Part shown: positions 34,701-43,925 of the stretch, one piece after another
Numbering within the stretch: position 1 is the first letter of the stretch
Layout: the number at the start of each line of letters is the position of its first letter
Assembly (NCBI GenBank): GCA_910577565.1
Contig: CAJTNJ010000001.1
Location: forward strand, 1 to 64,000
Direction of reading: 5' to 3'
Source: an uncultured Oscillospiraceae bacterium
GTDB lineage: Bacteria > Bacillota > Clostridia > Oscillospirales > Ruminococcaceae
Length of the DNA: 64,000 nt
Made by a program: the position numbers and the translations under genes
Notes under the pieces: generated by a model
The model's input: the letters and a program-made list of their open reading frames with translations, nothing else
Databases searched by the model: none
What the model was told of the DNA's origin: nothing

Positions 34701-35563
34701 TTCTTTTTCGCCTTCCCAAATATTGACTTGCTGCTTTCATTAGGATGCTTTGGAATCAATCCATCCTGTAAATATGAAATCATCCCAGTGCGATTTAGAT
34801 GTCTTTTAAGCTTACCATCATTAGCAATGGAAATTGACCCAGTTTCTTCAGAAACAACCAAAACCAGCGCATCTGAATTCTCACTCATTCCAATGGCTGC
34901 TCTGTGCCTCGAACCAAGACTCCTTGAAATATATTCTTCTTTTGAAGGCTTCGGCAAAAAGCAGGAAGCTGCAATAATTTTTCCGTCTCTAACTATAACT
35001 GCTCCATCATGCAGTGGTGAGTTTTTAAAGAATAGATTTCCTATTAACTCTTCACTAATATCAGCATTTAAATTTACTCCGGTTTCAATAACATCTCCCA
35101 GTTTCGTTTTTCTTTCAAATACAATAAGTGCTCCCGTTCTGGTTCTGGATAAATCTTCACAAGCATTGGCTACTTTATATATAGCTCTTTCAATTTTTTC
35201 TTCATTTTCATCAATATTATTAATTAAAAGATATTTAAAGCGCGTACCCATTTTAGTCCTTCCAACCCTCTCTAGTATACGCCTAAGCTCCGGCTGAAAT
35301 AGAACAATGCCTGCAAGCGGTCCCCAAAAAAATACATTTGATGTAATTGAGCCTACAGTTTTTAAATTCAGTATTTTTGCAATAAGCGCAAAAGCAAACA
35401 AAAACAACAAACCTTTTACTAGATGAGCAGCTTGCGTTTCACGTACAATTTGAATCATTTTGTATACTATGTATGATATGATTAATATGTCTATCAAGTC
35501 AGTAATTCTAAAGGATAAAATTACCCCCAACAACATATTCCAAAAACTAACAAATTTATCCAT
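34697..35563 (-). CDS. cdaA: Diadenylate cyclase CdaA (c-di-AMP synthase)
   Basis: Makes the second messenger c-di-AMP from two ATP at the membrane. The 288-residue protein has three N-terminal membrane helices (residues about 10-85) and a DAC domain with the catalytic motifs DGA (186-188, in SPLHDGAVIVRDGKI) and RHR (219-221, in LGSRHRAAIGMSE). c-di-AMP controls K+ and osmolyte transport and wall homeostasis. The start has AGAGGAAAA upstream. glmM, often third in this operon, is absent; an FAD oxidoreductase follows cdaR instead. Confidence 0.96.
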   Translation of the reverse strand: MDKFVSFWNMLLGVILSFRITDLIDILIISYIVYKMIQIVRETQAAHLVKGLLFLFAFALIAKILNLKTVGSITSNVFFWGPLAGIVLFQPELRRILERVGRTKMGTRFKYLLINNIDENEEKIERAIYKVANACEDLSRTRTGALIVFERKTKLGDVIETGVNLNADISEELIGNLFFKNSPLHDGAVIVRDGKIIAASCFLPKPSKEEYISRSLGSRHRAAIGMSENSDALVLVVSEETGSISIANDGKLKRHLNRTGMISYLQDGLIPKHPNESSKSIFGKAKKK

Positions 35564-35885
35564 ATATCAAAAATTTTCCTCTAAAGTAAATTATAATCTA
35601 TTAACAATTTATATAATTTATTTTAACATATACACCAAAGATTGCAATACATATATCTCATTAAGTGCACTCAAATGTTTAGAATTTTTTATGGAAGCAA
35701 AATATAAAAATACCAAACAAGAAAGATAAGATTATAAAACTAATATGTATTCAACATATGATAATATCAATCTGTCACACAGTAGATATTTCAAAACTTT
35801 TAATTTTAAATTTTCAATGTTTTATAGGTTTAACAATTTAAACTCCAACATAGATAATAAAAGATAAAACTTTCTAAAGTATGCG
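35564..35885. other. AT-rich intergenic region upstream of cdaA
   Basis: The 320 bases between radA (3' end) and cdaA (5' end), both on the minus strand. No gene is supportable; the 89-codon plus-strand ORF reaching in from 35460 is antisense to cdaA and has no RBS. The cdaA promoter must be here or further upstream; TATAAT at about 35591-35600 (minus strand) is a candidate -10 without a clear -35. Confidence 0.35.
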
Positions 35886-37256
35886 TCACTCATTAAAAGC
35901 TTTATTTATAGCGTCTTTAATATCGTTAACCGGTATAAGTTTAACATCATTTAGAATATAATTTATGCTGTTTATGCAGCTTTTTGGCAAAATAACCTTG
36001 TTAAAACCGAGCTTATTTGCTTCTAAAATCGTTTTATTTGCGCCCATAATAGATCTTATTTCACCTGCAAGCCCAACTTCTCCAATTGCAATTAGGCCAT
36101 CATCTAAAGGTTTATCTCTTAAGCTCGACACCAAAGACAAGCATATTGCAAGATCAACACCAGGTTCATCTAACTTTATGCCACCAATCACATTTATATA
36201 GCAGTCAAGCGCTCCAAACAAATATCCGGCTCTTTTTTCAAGTACTGCAATCATCAAAGACATTCTATTATAATCAAAACCTTTGCACATGCGCCTTGGC
36301 ATTCCAAAACCTGACTTTGTTACAAGCGATTGCACCTCAGCAAGAATTGGTCTTGTACCCTCAATTACCGAACAAACACAACTGCCCGAAACTCCTTTTG
36401 GCCTTTCACTTAGGAGCATAGCGGATGGATTATCCACAGGTTTTAAACCCTCTTTTAGCATCTCAAAAACCGCTATTTCATTGGTAGATCCAAAACGATT
36501 TTTAACTACTCTTAATATCCTAAAAGAAAAGTTCGTCTCTCCTTCAAAATAAAGAACGACATCAACGATATGCTCGAGTATTTTTGGCCCTGCTATGTTT
36601 CCGTCTTTATTTACATGTCCAACTATGATAATTGATATATCTTTCTCTTTTGCAATTTTTTGCAATATATATGTACATTCTCTAACTTGCATAACACTGC
36701 CGGATGCAGAGGAAATTTCCGATAGATTCATAGTCTGAATGGAATCTATCATCACAATGTCCGGCTTAGTAGTTAATATTGTGTTTGTAACAGTGCCTAT
36801 ATCTGCTTCGGAAAGTATATAGAGCGCTTCATCTTTCACATTCAAGCGATCGGCACGAAGTTTTAGTTGTTTTGCACTTTCCTCGCCTGAAACATATAAT
36901 ATTTTGTTGTTTTTTGATATGCTGCTGCAAATTTGAAGCAACAAAGTGGATTTTCCTATGCCGGGATCACCACCCAAAAGCGACAATGAACCCTTAACAA
37001 TTCCACCACCAAACAATTGATCGAGGCTATTGATTCCCGTTTTATACCTCAATTCATCATCAACATCAATATCTCTAAGCTGTTTTGGTTCTATATAACT
37101 GTCTAACTTTGGTGTGAAACTTATGCCTTTTAAATTAGGCTCAACCACCTCTTCTTCAAAGGTATTCCATCCACCGCAATTTGGACAACAGCCTGTCCAC
37201 TTAGGTGAATTATACCCACACTCTTTGCATACAAAATTTTTTTTATTTTTAGCCAT
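35886..37256 (-). CDS. radA: DNA repair protein RadA
   Basis: A RecA-like ATPase that promotes branch migration in recombinational repair. From ATG 37256 (AAAGGT upstream) it is 456 residues; the frame extends 15 codons more without an RBS. It has an N-terminal zinc finger (C10, C13, C24, C27: VCKECGYNSPKWTGCCPNCGGW), Walker A GGDPGIGKSTLLLQI near residue 95, Walker B IVMIDSIQTM, the RadA-specific KNRFGSTNEIAVFEM, and a Lon-protease-like C-terminal domain (YINVIGGIKLDEPGVDLAI). All parts are intact. Its neighbours are unrelated. Confidence 0.96.
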   Translation of the reverse strand: MAKNKKNFVCKECGYNSPKWTGCCPNCGGWNTFEEEVVEPNLKGISFTPKLDSYIEPKQLRDIDVDDELRYKTGINSLDQLFGGGIVKGSLSLLGGDPGIGKSTLLLQICSSISKNNKILYVSGEESAKQLKLRADRLNVKDEALYILSEADIGTVTNTILTTKPDIVMIDSIQTMNLSEISSASGSVMQVRECTYILQKIAKEKDISIIIVGHVNKDGNIAGPKILEHIVDVVLYFEGETNFSFRILRVVKNRFGSTNEIAVFEMLKEGLKPVDNPSAMLLSERPKGVSGSCVCSVIEGTRPILAEVQSLVTKSGFGMPRRMCKGFDYNRMSLMIAVLEKRAGYLFGALDCYINVIGGIKLDEPGVDLAICLSLVSSLRDKPLDDGLIAIGEVGLAGEIRSIMGANKTILEANKLGFNKVILPKSCINSINYILNDVKLIPVNDIKDAINKAFNE

Positions 37257-37513
37257 AAATTTACCTTTCAAAATCTTAAAAACAATTTTAATTTTTGTCA
37301 ATAAACACTATTACAAAAAATGCCAAATATAAAAATAAAGGTCATATTTTTATAATCAAACCACTTTAATCAGCAGAAAAATTTTTTGGACTTTAAATGG
37401 AATATCTGTTTATTTGCTTAAAAAAGAAAATATATAGATTAAATCAACTTGAATATTTCTTTATTTTATTATACCTTAAATGTTGATTTTAGGCACTTTT
37501 TATTTTGTATATA

Positions 37514-38221
37514 TTAGCTGTTGTAAAAATTTAATATGCCATTATAAATAGCAAACGCCATTTTCTTTTGATAGTCCTCATCAACTAACAAAGAGGCTTC
37601 TTTTTTGTTTGAAATAAACCCACATTCGCAAAGAACAGCGGGTGTTTTTGCGTTATTTATAAGATAGATGCTTTTAGTAACGGGTTTTATGTTTCTTTTA
37701 TTTTCAGGTTGTAACATATTAACTATTGAACATTGTAAACTTTCGGCCAAAGACTTGCTGTAAGTATTTTTATTGCCATAAAACACTTGAGCCCCGAAAT
37801 ATTTTGAATCATGAAATTTATTTTGATGTATCGAAACAACAATGGCATTTTCATTTTTATTTGCCATCTTTAATCTATTCATTATATCTGAACGCTTTTT
37901 ACTTCTTAAACTGTTTAATCCTTCATCATATATTGATATATCTTCGGTTCTTGTCATAATAGTATCGAATCCGGATATAGTTAGTAAATCATTTAAAATT
38001 AATGATATTTTAAGGTTTATGTCCTTTTCAAGCACATCGCCCACAACAGCACCACTATCTTCTCCGCCGTGCCCTGCATCTATCACAACTTGACGAATAG
38101 GAGTTGTCTTTACAAAAACGGGCGTATATTTACCATAACAAAATATATAAAAAATAGAAAAAATCATTCCAACTATAATCAAACCAATGGTAAAGATTAA
38201 TAATAATCTATCTATCTTCAA
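37514..38221 (-). CDS. cwlD: N-acetylmuramoyl-L-alanine amidase, CwlD-type
   Basis: A 235-residue Amidase_3 enzyme with an N-terminal membrane/signal helix (LLLIFTIGLIIVGMIFSIFYIF). Zinc-site and catalytic motifs are VVIDAGHGGEDSGAV (His51), LEKDINLKIS (Glu65), VVSIHQNKF and LCECGFISNKKEA. Length and single catalytic domain match CwlD, which with PdaA makes muramic delta-lactam in spore cortex; that assignment over a general amidase is inferred from size and the presence of other spore genes. The start is TTG 38221 with GGTGGTGG upstream. Confidence 0.8.
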   Translation of the reverse strand: MKIDRLLLIFTIGLIIVGMIFSIFYIFCYGKYTPVFVKTTPIRQVVIDAGHGGEDSGAVVGDVLEKDINLKISLILNDLLTISGFDTIMTRTEDISIYDEGLNSLRSKKRSDIMNRLKMANKNENAIVVSIHQNKFHDSKYFGAQVFYGNKNTYSKSLAESLQCSIVNMLQPENKRNIKPVTKSIYLINNAKTPAVLCECGFISNKKEASLLVDEDYQKKMAFAIYNGILNFYNS

Positions 38222-38362
38222 GATGCCACCACCTTAAATTTAAAGGTTAATTAAATAAATTAATTTAGCATCCTTGGTTTTATACACTAAACTCTTTTAT
38301 ATATAAAAATCTATTCATGGTACATCCTTTTTATTCGATGACCATAAATAAATATAATCAAT

Positions 38363-39142
38363 TTAAACGATATCATATCCACGTGTAATCAAACAAATGT
38401 CATAAAGCCCTTGAAGTGATAATTTTTTATCTACAACATCTATTGATTTTGTATGTTTTGCAATCAATGCAGACAAGCCACCAGTTGCAACTACATATGC
38501 ACTTGTTCCAATTTCTTTTTTTAACTGCTCAATTGTGTAAGAAGTCGCACCAACAAATCCACAAACGGCACCTGCTTGCATGCTGGTAACAGTGTCTTTG
38601 CCTATTAAAGTTTTTGGACTTGATATTTCAACTCTTGGAAGTTTTGCGGCATACCTGGTTAAAGCTTCCATAGATATTTTTATTCCTGGAAAAATGCAAC
38701 CTCCCTCATATGAACCGTCTTTAGACACAACATCAAAAGTGGTAGCCGTTCCAAAATCAACAACAATTAAAGGACATTTGTAAGCGTTATAAGCAGAAAA
38801 GGCATTAACCAAACGATCCATTCCAACTTCTTTTTTTATGCTGTAGTTATTTTTTATTGGTACTGCGCAATTTTCGCCGACAATCAGTGGTGTTTTTTTA
38901 ATATATTTTTTCATGGCATTGTTGAAGGAAAACATCACTTGTGGAACAACAGATGCAATTATTACATCCTTTATACTATCGGTGCTTATTTTGTGAAATT
39001 CAAAAAATTGAAGCATCATAAGCCCAATTTCATCAGATGTAACATTTCTGTCAGTGACCAACCTGAAATTATAAGCCAGATTGCCGTTTGTAAATATTCC
39101 AAATTCCATATTTGTGTTACCTATATCAACAGCAAGGATCAA
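38363..39142 (-). CDS. coaX: Type III pantothenate kinase
   Basis: Phosphorylates pantothenate in the first step of CoA synthesis. Starting at TTG 39142 (GAGGG 7 bases upstream) gives 259 residues and the family N-terminus MILAVDIGNTNMEFGIF; an in-frame ATG further upstream would add an atypical extension. Motifs are the phosphate loop DIGNTN, GxDRLVNAFSAYN (VGMDRLVNA), VDFGTATTFDVV and the ATP-side GGCIFPGI, ATGGLSALI. It complements panBCD at 10.5-12.7 kb, giving most of the path from aspartate and ketoisovalerate to phosphopantothenate within one window. Confidence 0.95.
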   Translation of the reverse strand: MILAVDIGNTNMEFGIFTNGNLAYNFRLVTDRNVTSDEIGLMMLQFFEFHKISTDSIKDVIIASVVPQVMFSFNNAMKKYIKKTPLIVGENCAVPIKNNYSIKKEVGMDRLVNAFSAYNAYKCPLIVVDFGTATTFDVVSKDGSYEGGCIFPGIKISMEALTRYAAKLPRVEISSPKTLIGKDTVTSMQAGAVCGFVGATSYTIEQLKKEIGTSAYVVATGGLSALIAKHTKSIDVVDKKLSLQGLYDICLITRGYDIV

Positions 39143-39173
39143 TATTTTTCCCTCAATTCTCATAATAACTAAT

Positions 39174-40694
39174 TTACATAAGCGGTGCAAAAGGTTTTAA
39201 AACAATTCCCAACATTTTTTGAATTAGTTTTCTATTGTCACAATCTTCAATTGTCATCTTTTGCGATCTTTCTATAATTCTCATAAAATCTTTATATATT
39301 TGCTCTAAAGAACTGGTTTTATACATCCAAACACTACATTCAAAATGCAAATACAAACTTCTAAAATCAAAATTTGCGGTACCAACTACACCAACGCAGT
39401 CGTCGGATATTATAACTTTTGAATGTATAAACCCCGGCGTAAACTCATATATTTTAACACCGGATTTTATCAAATCTTTATATGAGCTTCTTGTCATTGC
39501 ATGCACATAAAATTTATCAGGGATATGAGGTGTAACAATTCTAACATCAACTCCACTTTCGGCTGCGAAAATAAGAGCTGTTGTAAGTTCGTAATCCATC
39601 ACCAAATATGGCGTTTGTATATAAATATATCTGCTTGCAGCTGTTATGATTTTTAAATATATTGAATCATTTAAATGGTGTGATCTTATTGGGTTATCAC
39701 CAAAAGGCATTACTAACCCGTCGCCGGTTACTTCATTATTTGGCATAAAAGCTTCATAGTCTATTTCTTCATTTGAAAGATATTGCCACATTCTTAAAAA
39801 TAAAGCGGTAAAACTTGCTGTGGCTTTTCCATTTAGTCTTATTCCACAATCCTGCCAATATCCAAACCGCTCTTTTTCATTTATATATTCATCAGCTAAA
39901 TTTATTCCGCCAGTATATGACACATTTCCATCAATAACTACTATTTTACGGTGGTCTCTATTGTTCATAAAAGCATCTAATCTGGGTCGCACAGGGTTGA
40001 ATACCCTTGTTTTAATCCCGATTTGATTCATATATTCCGAATAATTATCTGGCATTGTCGTAATGGTACCAAAATCATCATAAATTAACCTTACATCTAT
40101 ACCTTGTTTAGCCTTTTGTGCGAGTATGCTGACTACCTCTCCCCACATTTTTCCAGGAGATATTATAAAAAATTCCATAAAAATGTTTTTCTTAGCTAAT
40201 TTTAAATCTTCCAAAAGTCGTTTGAAATAAACTTCGCCTGACTTTAAAAATTCAGTTGATGTGCTATCATACACCGGATGCTTAGACACATCCCACATCC
40301 ATTTAGCCATTTGAAAGCAAGCATGATTGCATTCAAGGCGATTCAATATATCATCATAATTTTTTAGAAATTCATTGCCGCCCATATCTACTGCATTAAA
40401 TCGCTTTTTCATTTGCTTTGTGGTGTGATGTTTACCAAATATTATATATAATATGCCGCCTGCAAATGGTATTAAAATTACACAAGCTATCCAAGAAATT
40501 TTATATGCGGGGTTTCCGTTATCATTTACGACCAAAAGTATTATCGCAATACTAAATATATATAAAGCTACACCAAAAATAATCCAAAGGCTGCCAAGTA
40601 AGTACATCATAGAAATTAAAAAAGCTATTTCCAATAATAAAATAAATGCTGTTACAAAAAGCCTTTTAGTAACAATGTTCCAAACTTGTTTCAT
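39174..40694 (-). CDS. cls: Cardiolipin synthase (phospholipase D type)
   Basis: Condenses two phosphatidylglycerols to cardiolipin at the membrane. From ATG 40694 (GGAGG upstream) it has about 506 residues. Two N-terminal membrane helices are followed by two HKD motifs: HRKIVVIDGNVSYTGGINLADEY near residue 247 and HSKVIISDDCVGVVGTANFDFRSL near residue 424. The spacing matches bacterial Cls of about 480-510 residues. It lies 32 bases upstream of coaX. Confidence 0.94.
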   Translation of the reverse strand: MKQVWNIVTKRLFVTAFILLLEIAFLISMMYLLGSLWIIFGVALYIFSIAIILLVVNDNGNPAYKISWIACVILIPFAGGILYIIFGKHHTTKQMKKRFNAVDMGGNEFLKNYDDILNRLECNHACFQMAKWMWDVSKHPVYDSTSTEFLKSGEVYFKRLLEDLKLAKKNIFMEFFIISPGKMWGEVVSILAQKAKQGIDVRLIYDDFGTITTMPDNYSEYMNQIGIKTRVFNPVRPRLDAFMNNRDHRKIVVIDGNVSYTGGINLADEYINEKERFGYWQDCGIRLNGKATASFTALFLRMWQYLSNEEIDYEAFMPNNEVTGDGLVMPFGDNPIRSHHLNDSIYLKIITAASRYIYIQTPYLVMDYELTTALIFAAESGVDVRIVTPHIPDKFYVHAMTRSSYKDLIKSGVKIYEFTPGFIHSKVIISDDCVGVVGTANFDFRSLYLHFECSVWMYKTSSLEQIYKDFMRIIERSQKMTIEDCDNRKLIQKMLGIVLKPFAPLM

Positions 40695-40918
40695 TGTTCC
40701 TCCCATAGCAAAAATAAGTACTTAATGAGTCTAAATAAAAAGTATACACACGCACGTATACACACATAATTTACATCATTATAACATACTTATCTTTTAG
40801 CCACAAGATTGCATTTTTCGTAAATGAGACGAACAAAACGGAAAATCTAAACAAAAATAAAAACATAGTAACGGCTTGTATATTTTCCATTCCTATTTAA
40901 CATAAATTTAAAACATTT

Positions 40919-43735
40919 TTACTTATAGCTTTTAACAAGTTTATTAACTTTGATATTTTGGTTTTTATCTTTTTTGCCTATTAGTTGTTTTATCCAAAGT
41001 GTGATTGCATTTAAAACCGGTATTACTAGTGTAAATATAACAACAACAAAAGTTTGTTCTAATGTTAAGGGACAATTTCTAAGCAGTTTATTAATCGGAT
41101 CTACCCAAACCGATATTATTGCAACTATCACTGACGTCAAAATTGCAAAAAGCATAACTTTGTTGTTAAAATAATTAATGTTAAATATCGATTTTGTCTC
41201 GCTTTTGCACTCAAAAACATGTATAAGCTGTGTGCTCACAAGCGTTAAAAAAGCAGCTGTTCTTGCAATATCAACAGATAATGTCATGCGAAATATTACT
41301 GTAAATACCGAAAGTGTTGTAAATCCTATAAGTATTCCCCTAATTATTATCGTAAACATAAGTCCGCCAGAAAAAATGCTGTCCTTAACATTTCTGGGCG
41401 GTTTTCTCATAGTCCCTTCTTCTGCAGGCTCCAGTCCAAGAGATACAGCAGGCAGACTATCGGTTACAAGATTTATCATAAGTATCTGCATCGGCAAAAG
41501 CGGTATTGGCATACCAATTAACATGCCCATAAACATTGTTACAACTTCACCTATATTGCAAGATATAAGATATCTTATAAATTTTCTTATGTTGCCATAT
41601 ATCACTCTGCCTTCTTCAACTGCTACAACAAGTGTTGCAAAATTATCATCAAGCAATATTACATCTGCAGCTTGCTTTGTAACATCACTACCACTCTCAC
41701 CCATAGATACCCCTATGTCCGACTCCTTTATCGCCGGTGCATCGTTAACGCCATCACCTGTCATGGCAACAACATTGCCTTGATTTTTAAAGGCTTTTAC
41801 AATTCTGAGTTTATGTCCGGGAGATACTCTTGCAAACACTGTGGTATTATTTATTATCTCATTTAGCTTAGCATCGCTCATGCTATCTAGTTCAGAACCA
41901 TCAACACAACTGTCGCCATTTCTATAAATTCCTACCTGTTTTGCAATAGAAATTGCTGTGAATCTATGATCTCCAGTTATCATAACTGTTCTTATGCCAG
42001 CACATCTGCAGGTCATAACAGCAGATTTTGCCTCTTTTCTAGGCGGATCGTACATTGCACAAATCCCCAAAAAAATTAAGTTGCCATCACTTTTGTCAGC
42101 AGAAACTTCCTTATACGCAAATGCCAACACCCTCATCCCACTTTTTGCCAGTTCCTCATTTTTTCTATCAAATATATACTGCACATTTTTAAAGGATGTT
42201 ATGTCATTGTCATCTTCACATAAACTGCATTTTTTTGCAATAACATCATAAGCGCCCTTAACAAACGCATATTTTTTTCCAACTTGATCCTTTGCAAAAA
42301 CTGTCATACATTTGCTTGATGAATCAAAAGGTATCTCATCATACGAACTATATTTAGCCCTTAGGCTATCTTTTGTAACCTCACCTTTGGCAGCCGATAT
42401 TAAAAGCGCTATCTCTGTAGGTTCACCTATCGCCCGCCGAACTTTTCTTTTTCTATCTTTTGTGCTTTGCTTTGAATTTAAGCTAATTTGCGCACTGTTA
42501 CACATAACTGAAGTTTCAATCATCCTTTCAAGTGCAGGAAACCTCGAAACTTTAATTTTTTGGCCATCTAATACAATTCCGCCGGTGCAATTAAGCCCAT
42601 CCCCTTCAACTTTAAAGTCGTGATAAGCCGTTACAAATCTCTTAACTGTCATCTTATTTTGAGTAAGTGTGCCCGTTTTATCAGTGCAAACCACATTAGC
42701 ACACCCTAAAGTTTCTACGGCGTGAAGTTTTCTAACCAACGCTTTCCTTTTTACCATACGCTTTACTGCAAGCGCTAAAGCTATTGTAACAATTGCCGGC
42801 AACCCTTCAGGGATTGACGCAACAGCAAGAGATAGTCCCGTAATTACCATTTCAAGCAGATCTTCTCCTCTTAATATGCCAGTAATTATCACTATAACTG
42901 AAATTATAAAGCAACAAGTAACAATAAACTTGCCCATCTGGTCAAGCCGCTTTTGCAAAGGTGTTGTATTATCTTCTATATCATCTATCATGCCGGCGAT
43001 TTTGCCCATTTGAGTATTCATTCCAGTTGCAACTATTCTGCCGCGTCCATGCCCTTTCACTACAGACGTACCCATATACATTATGTTGCTTTTATTAAGG
43101 TCGTTTTTATCATCAAGCAATGGATCGACATTTTTCGCAATTGAAACAGATTCTCCTGTCAGAATAGATTCATCAATCTCCATTTTTATAGACTCAATAA
43201 CCACCGCATCGGCAGGTATTTTGTCTCCTGCTTCAACTATTATTTCATCACCGCAAACAATCAAATTTGCCGGTATCTTGCATATCTTTCCATCTCTTAT
43301 GACTTTTGCGGTTTGCGATACCATATTATTGAGCGTTTCAAGTGTTTTTTCAGTGTGATACTCCTGAAAAAATCCCATTAACGCATTTAAAAGTACAATA
43401 AACGATATAGATATGGCTTCAACAATTTCTCCCATAAAAACAGATATTAAAGTTGAAACAAGCAATATTAAAACCAAAAAATCCTTAAATTGACCAGCAA
43501 AAATAGATATTGCGGAAACGGTTTTTGAACTAATCAGTTTGTTTTCGCCCTCTTTTTTTAGCAAAGCCTGCGCTTGCTCGGTCGTAAGCCCGCGGACATT
43601 TTTTGGTTTAGTTTTTATATTTTTTTTTGATTTATTACTTTGTTTTACCCTCTTAGTAGCTTTTTTATTTTCACTTTCTTTAATTTCATTGTTTGGCTCA
43701 TCCATAAACAATTTCAGTATAGATGGAAATTTCAC
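40919..43735 (-). CDS. Calcium-type P-type ATPase (PacL/PMR1-like)
   Basis: A 938-residue P2-type cation pump, most like bacterial Ca2+-ATPases. A basic, Lys-rich N-terminal extension (about 45 residues) precedes the cation ATPase N-terminal domain (GLTTEQAQALLKKEGENKL). Later come ILTGES, the ion-site helix ASIPEGLPAIVTIALALAVKRM, CTDKTGTLTQNKM with Asp352, TGDGVNDAPAIKESDIGVSMG, and the C-terminal helix VTDSLPAVSLGLEPAE. The PEGL and NLVTDSLPA segments support Ca2+ rather than Mg2+, but Mn2+ is possible. The start is GTG 43735 with GGAGG 7 bases upstream. It appears to be its own unit. Confidence 0.9.
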   Translation of the reverse strand: MKFPSILKLFMDEPNNEIKESENKKATKRVKQSNKSKKNIKTKPKNVRGLTTEQAQALLKKEGENKLISSKTVSAISIFAGQFKDFLVLILLVSTLISVFMGEIVEAISISFIVLLNALMGFFQEYHTEKTLETLNNMVSQTAKVIRDGKICKIPANLIVCGDEIIVEAGDKIPADAVVIESIKMEIDESILTGESVSIAKNVDPLLDDKNDLNKSNIMYMGTSVVKGHGRGRIVATGMNTQMGKIAGMIDDIEDNTTPLQKRLDQMGKFIVTCCFIISVIVIITGILRGEDLLEMVITGLSLAVASIPEGLPAIVTIALALAVKRMVKRKALVRKLHAVETLGCANVVCTDKTGTLTQNKMTVKRFVTAYHDFKVEGDGLNCTGGIVLDGQKIKVSRFPALERMIETSVMCNSAQISLNSKQSTKDRKRKVRRAIGEPTEIALLISAAKGEVTKDSLRAKYSSYDEIPFDSSSKCMTVFAKDQVGKKYAFVKGAYDVIAKKCSLCEDDNDITSFKNVQYIFDRKNEELAKSGMRVLAFAYKEVSADKSDGNLIFLGICAMYDPPRKEAKSAVMTCRCAGIRTVMITGDHRFTAISIAKQVGIYRNGDSCVDGSELDSMSDAKLNEIINNTTVFARVSPGHKLRIVKAFKNQGNVVAMTGDGVNDAPAIKESDIGVSMGESGSDVTKQAADVILLDDNFATLVVAVEEGRVIYGNIRKFIRYLISCNIGEVVTMFMGMLIGMPIPLLPMQILMINLVTDSLPAVSLGLEPAEEGTMRKPPRNVKDSIFSGGLMFTIIIRGILIGFTTLSVFTVIFRMTLSVDIARTAAFLTLVSTQLIHVFECKSETKSIFNINYFNNKVMLFAILTSVIVAIISVWVDPINKLLRNCPLTLEQTFVVVIFTLVIPVLNAITLWIKQLIGKKDKNQNIKVNKLVKSYK

Positions 43736-43836
43736 AGTGATTCCTCCATTTTTAGCTGCAAGTGATTATATTATATTTTTCATTAACAGTTGCACTTTCA
43801 ATTTATATGAAGGTCTTTATTATGTTATGAAAAAAC

Positions 43837-43866
43837 AAAAGCGACCATCTCACACAGCCGCTTTTT
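43837..43866 (-). terminator. Terminator after the ispH-S1 operon
   Basis: On the minus strand AAAAAGCGGC and GGTCGCTTTTG form a stem around a 9-12-base loop, followed by TTTTTTC. It lies 60 bases past the stop of the IspH-S1 gene. Confidence 0.7.
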
Positions 43867-43925
43867 AAGTATTAATCTATATCTAAGCTTAGTTTAACAA
43901 TTCACAGTTGACTATTTTCTTTTAC

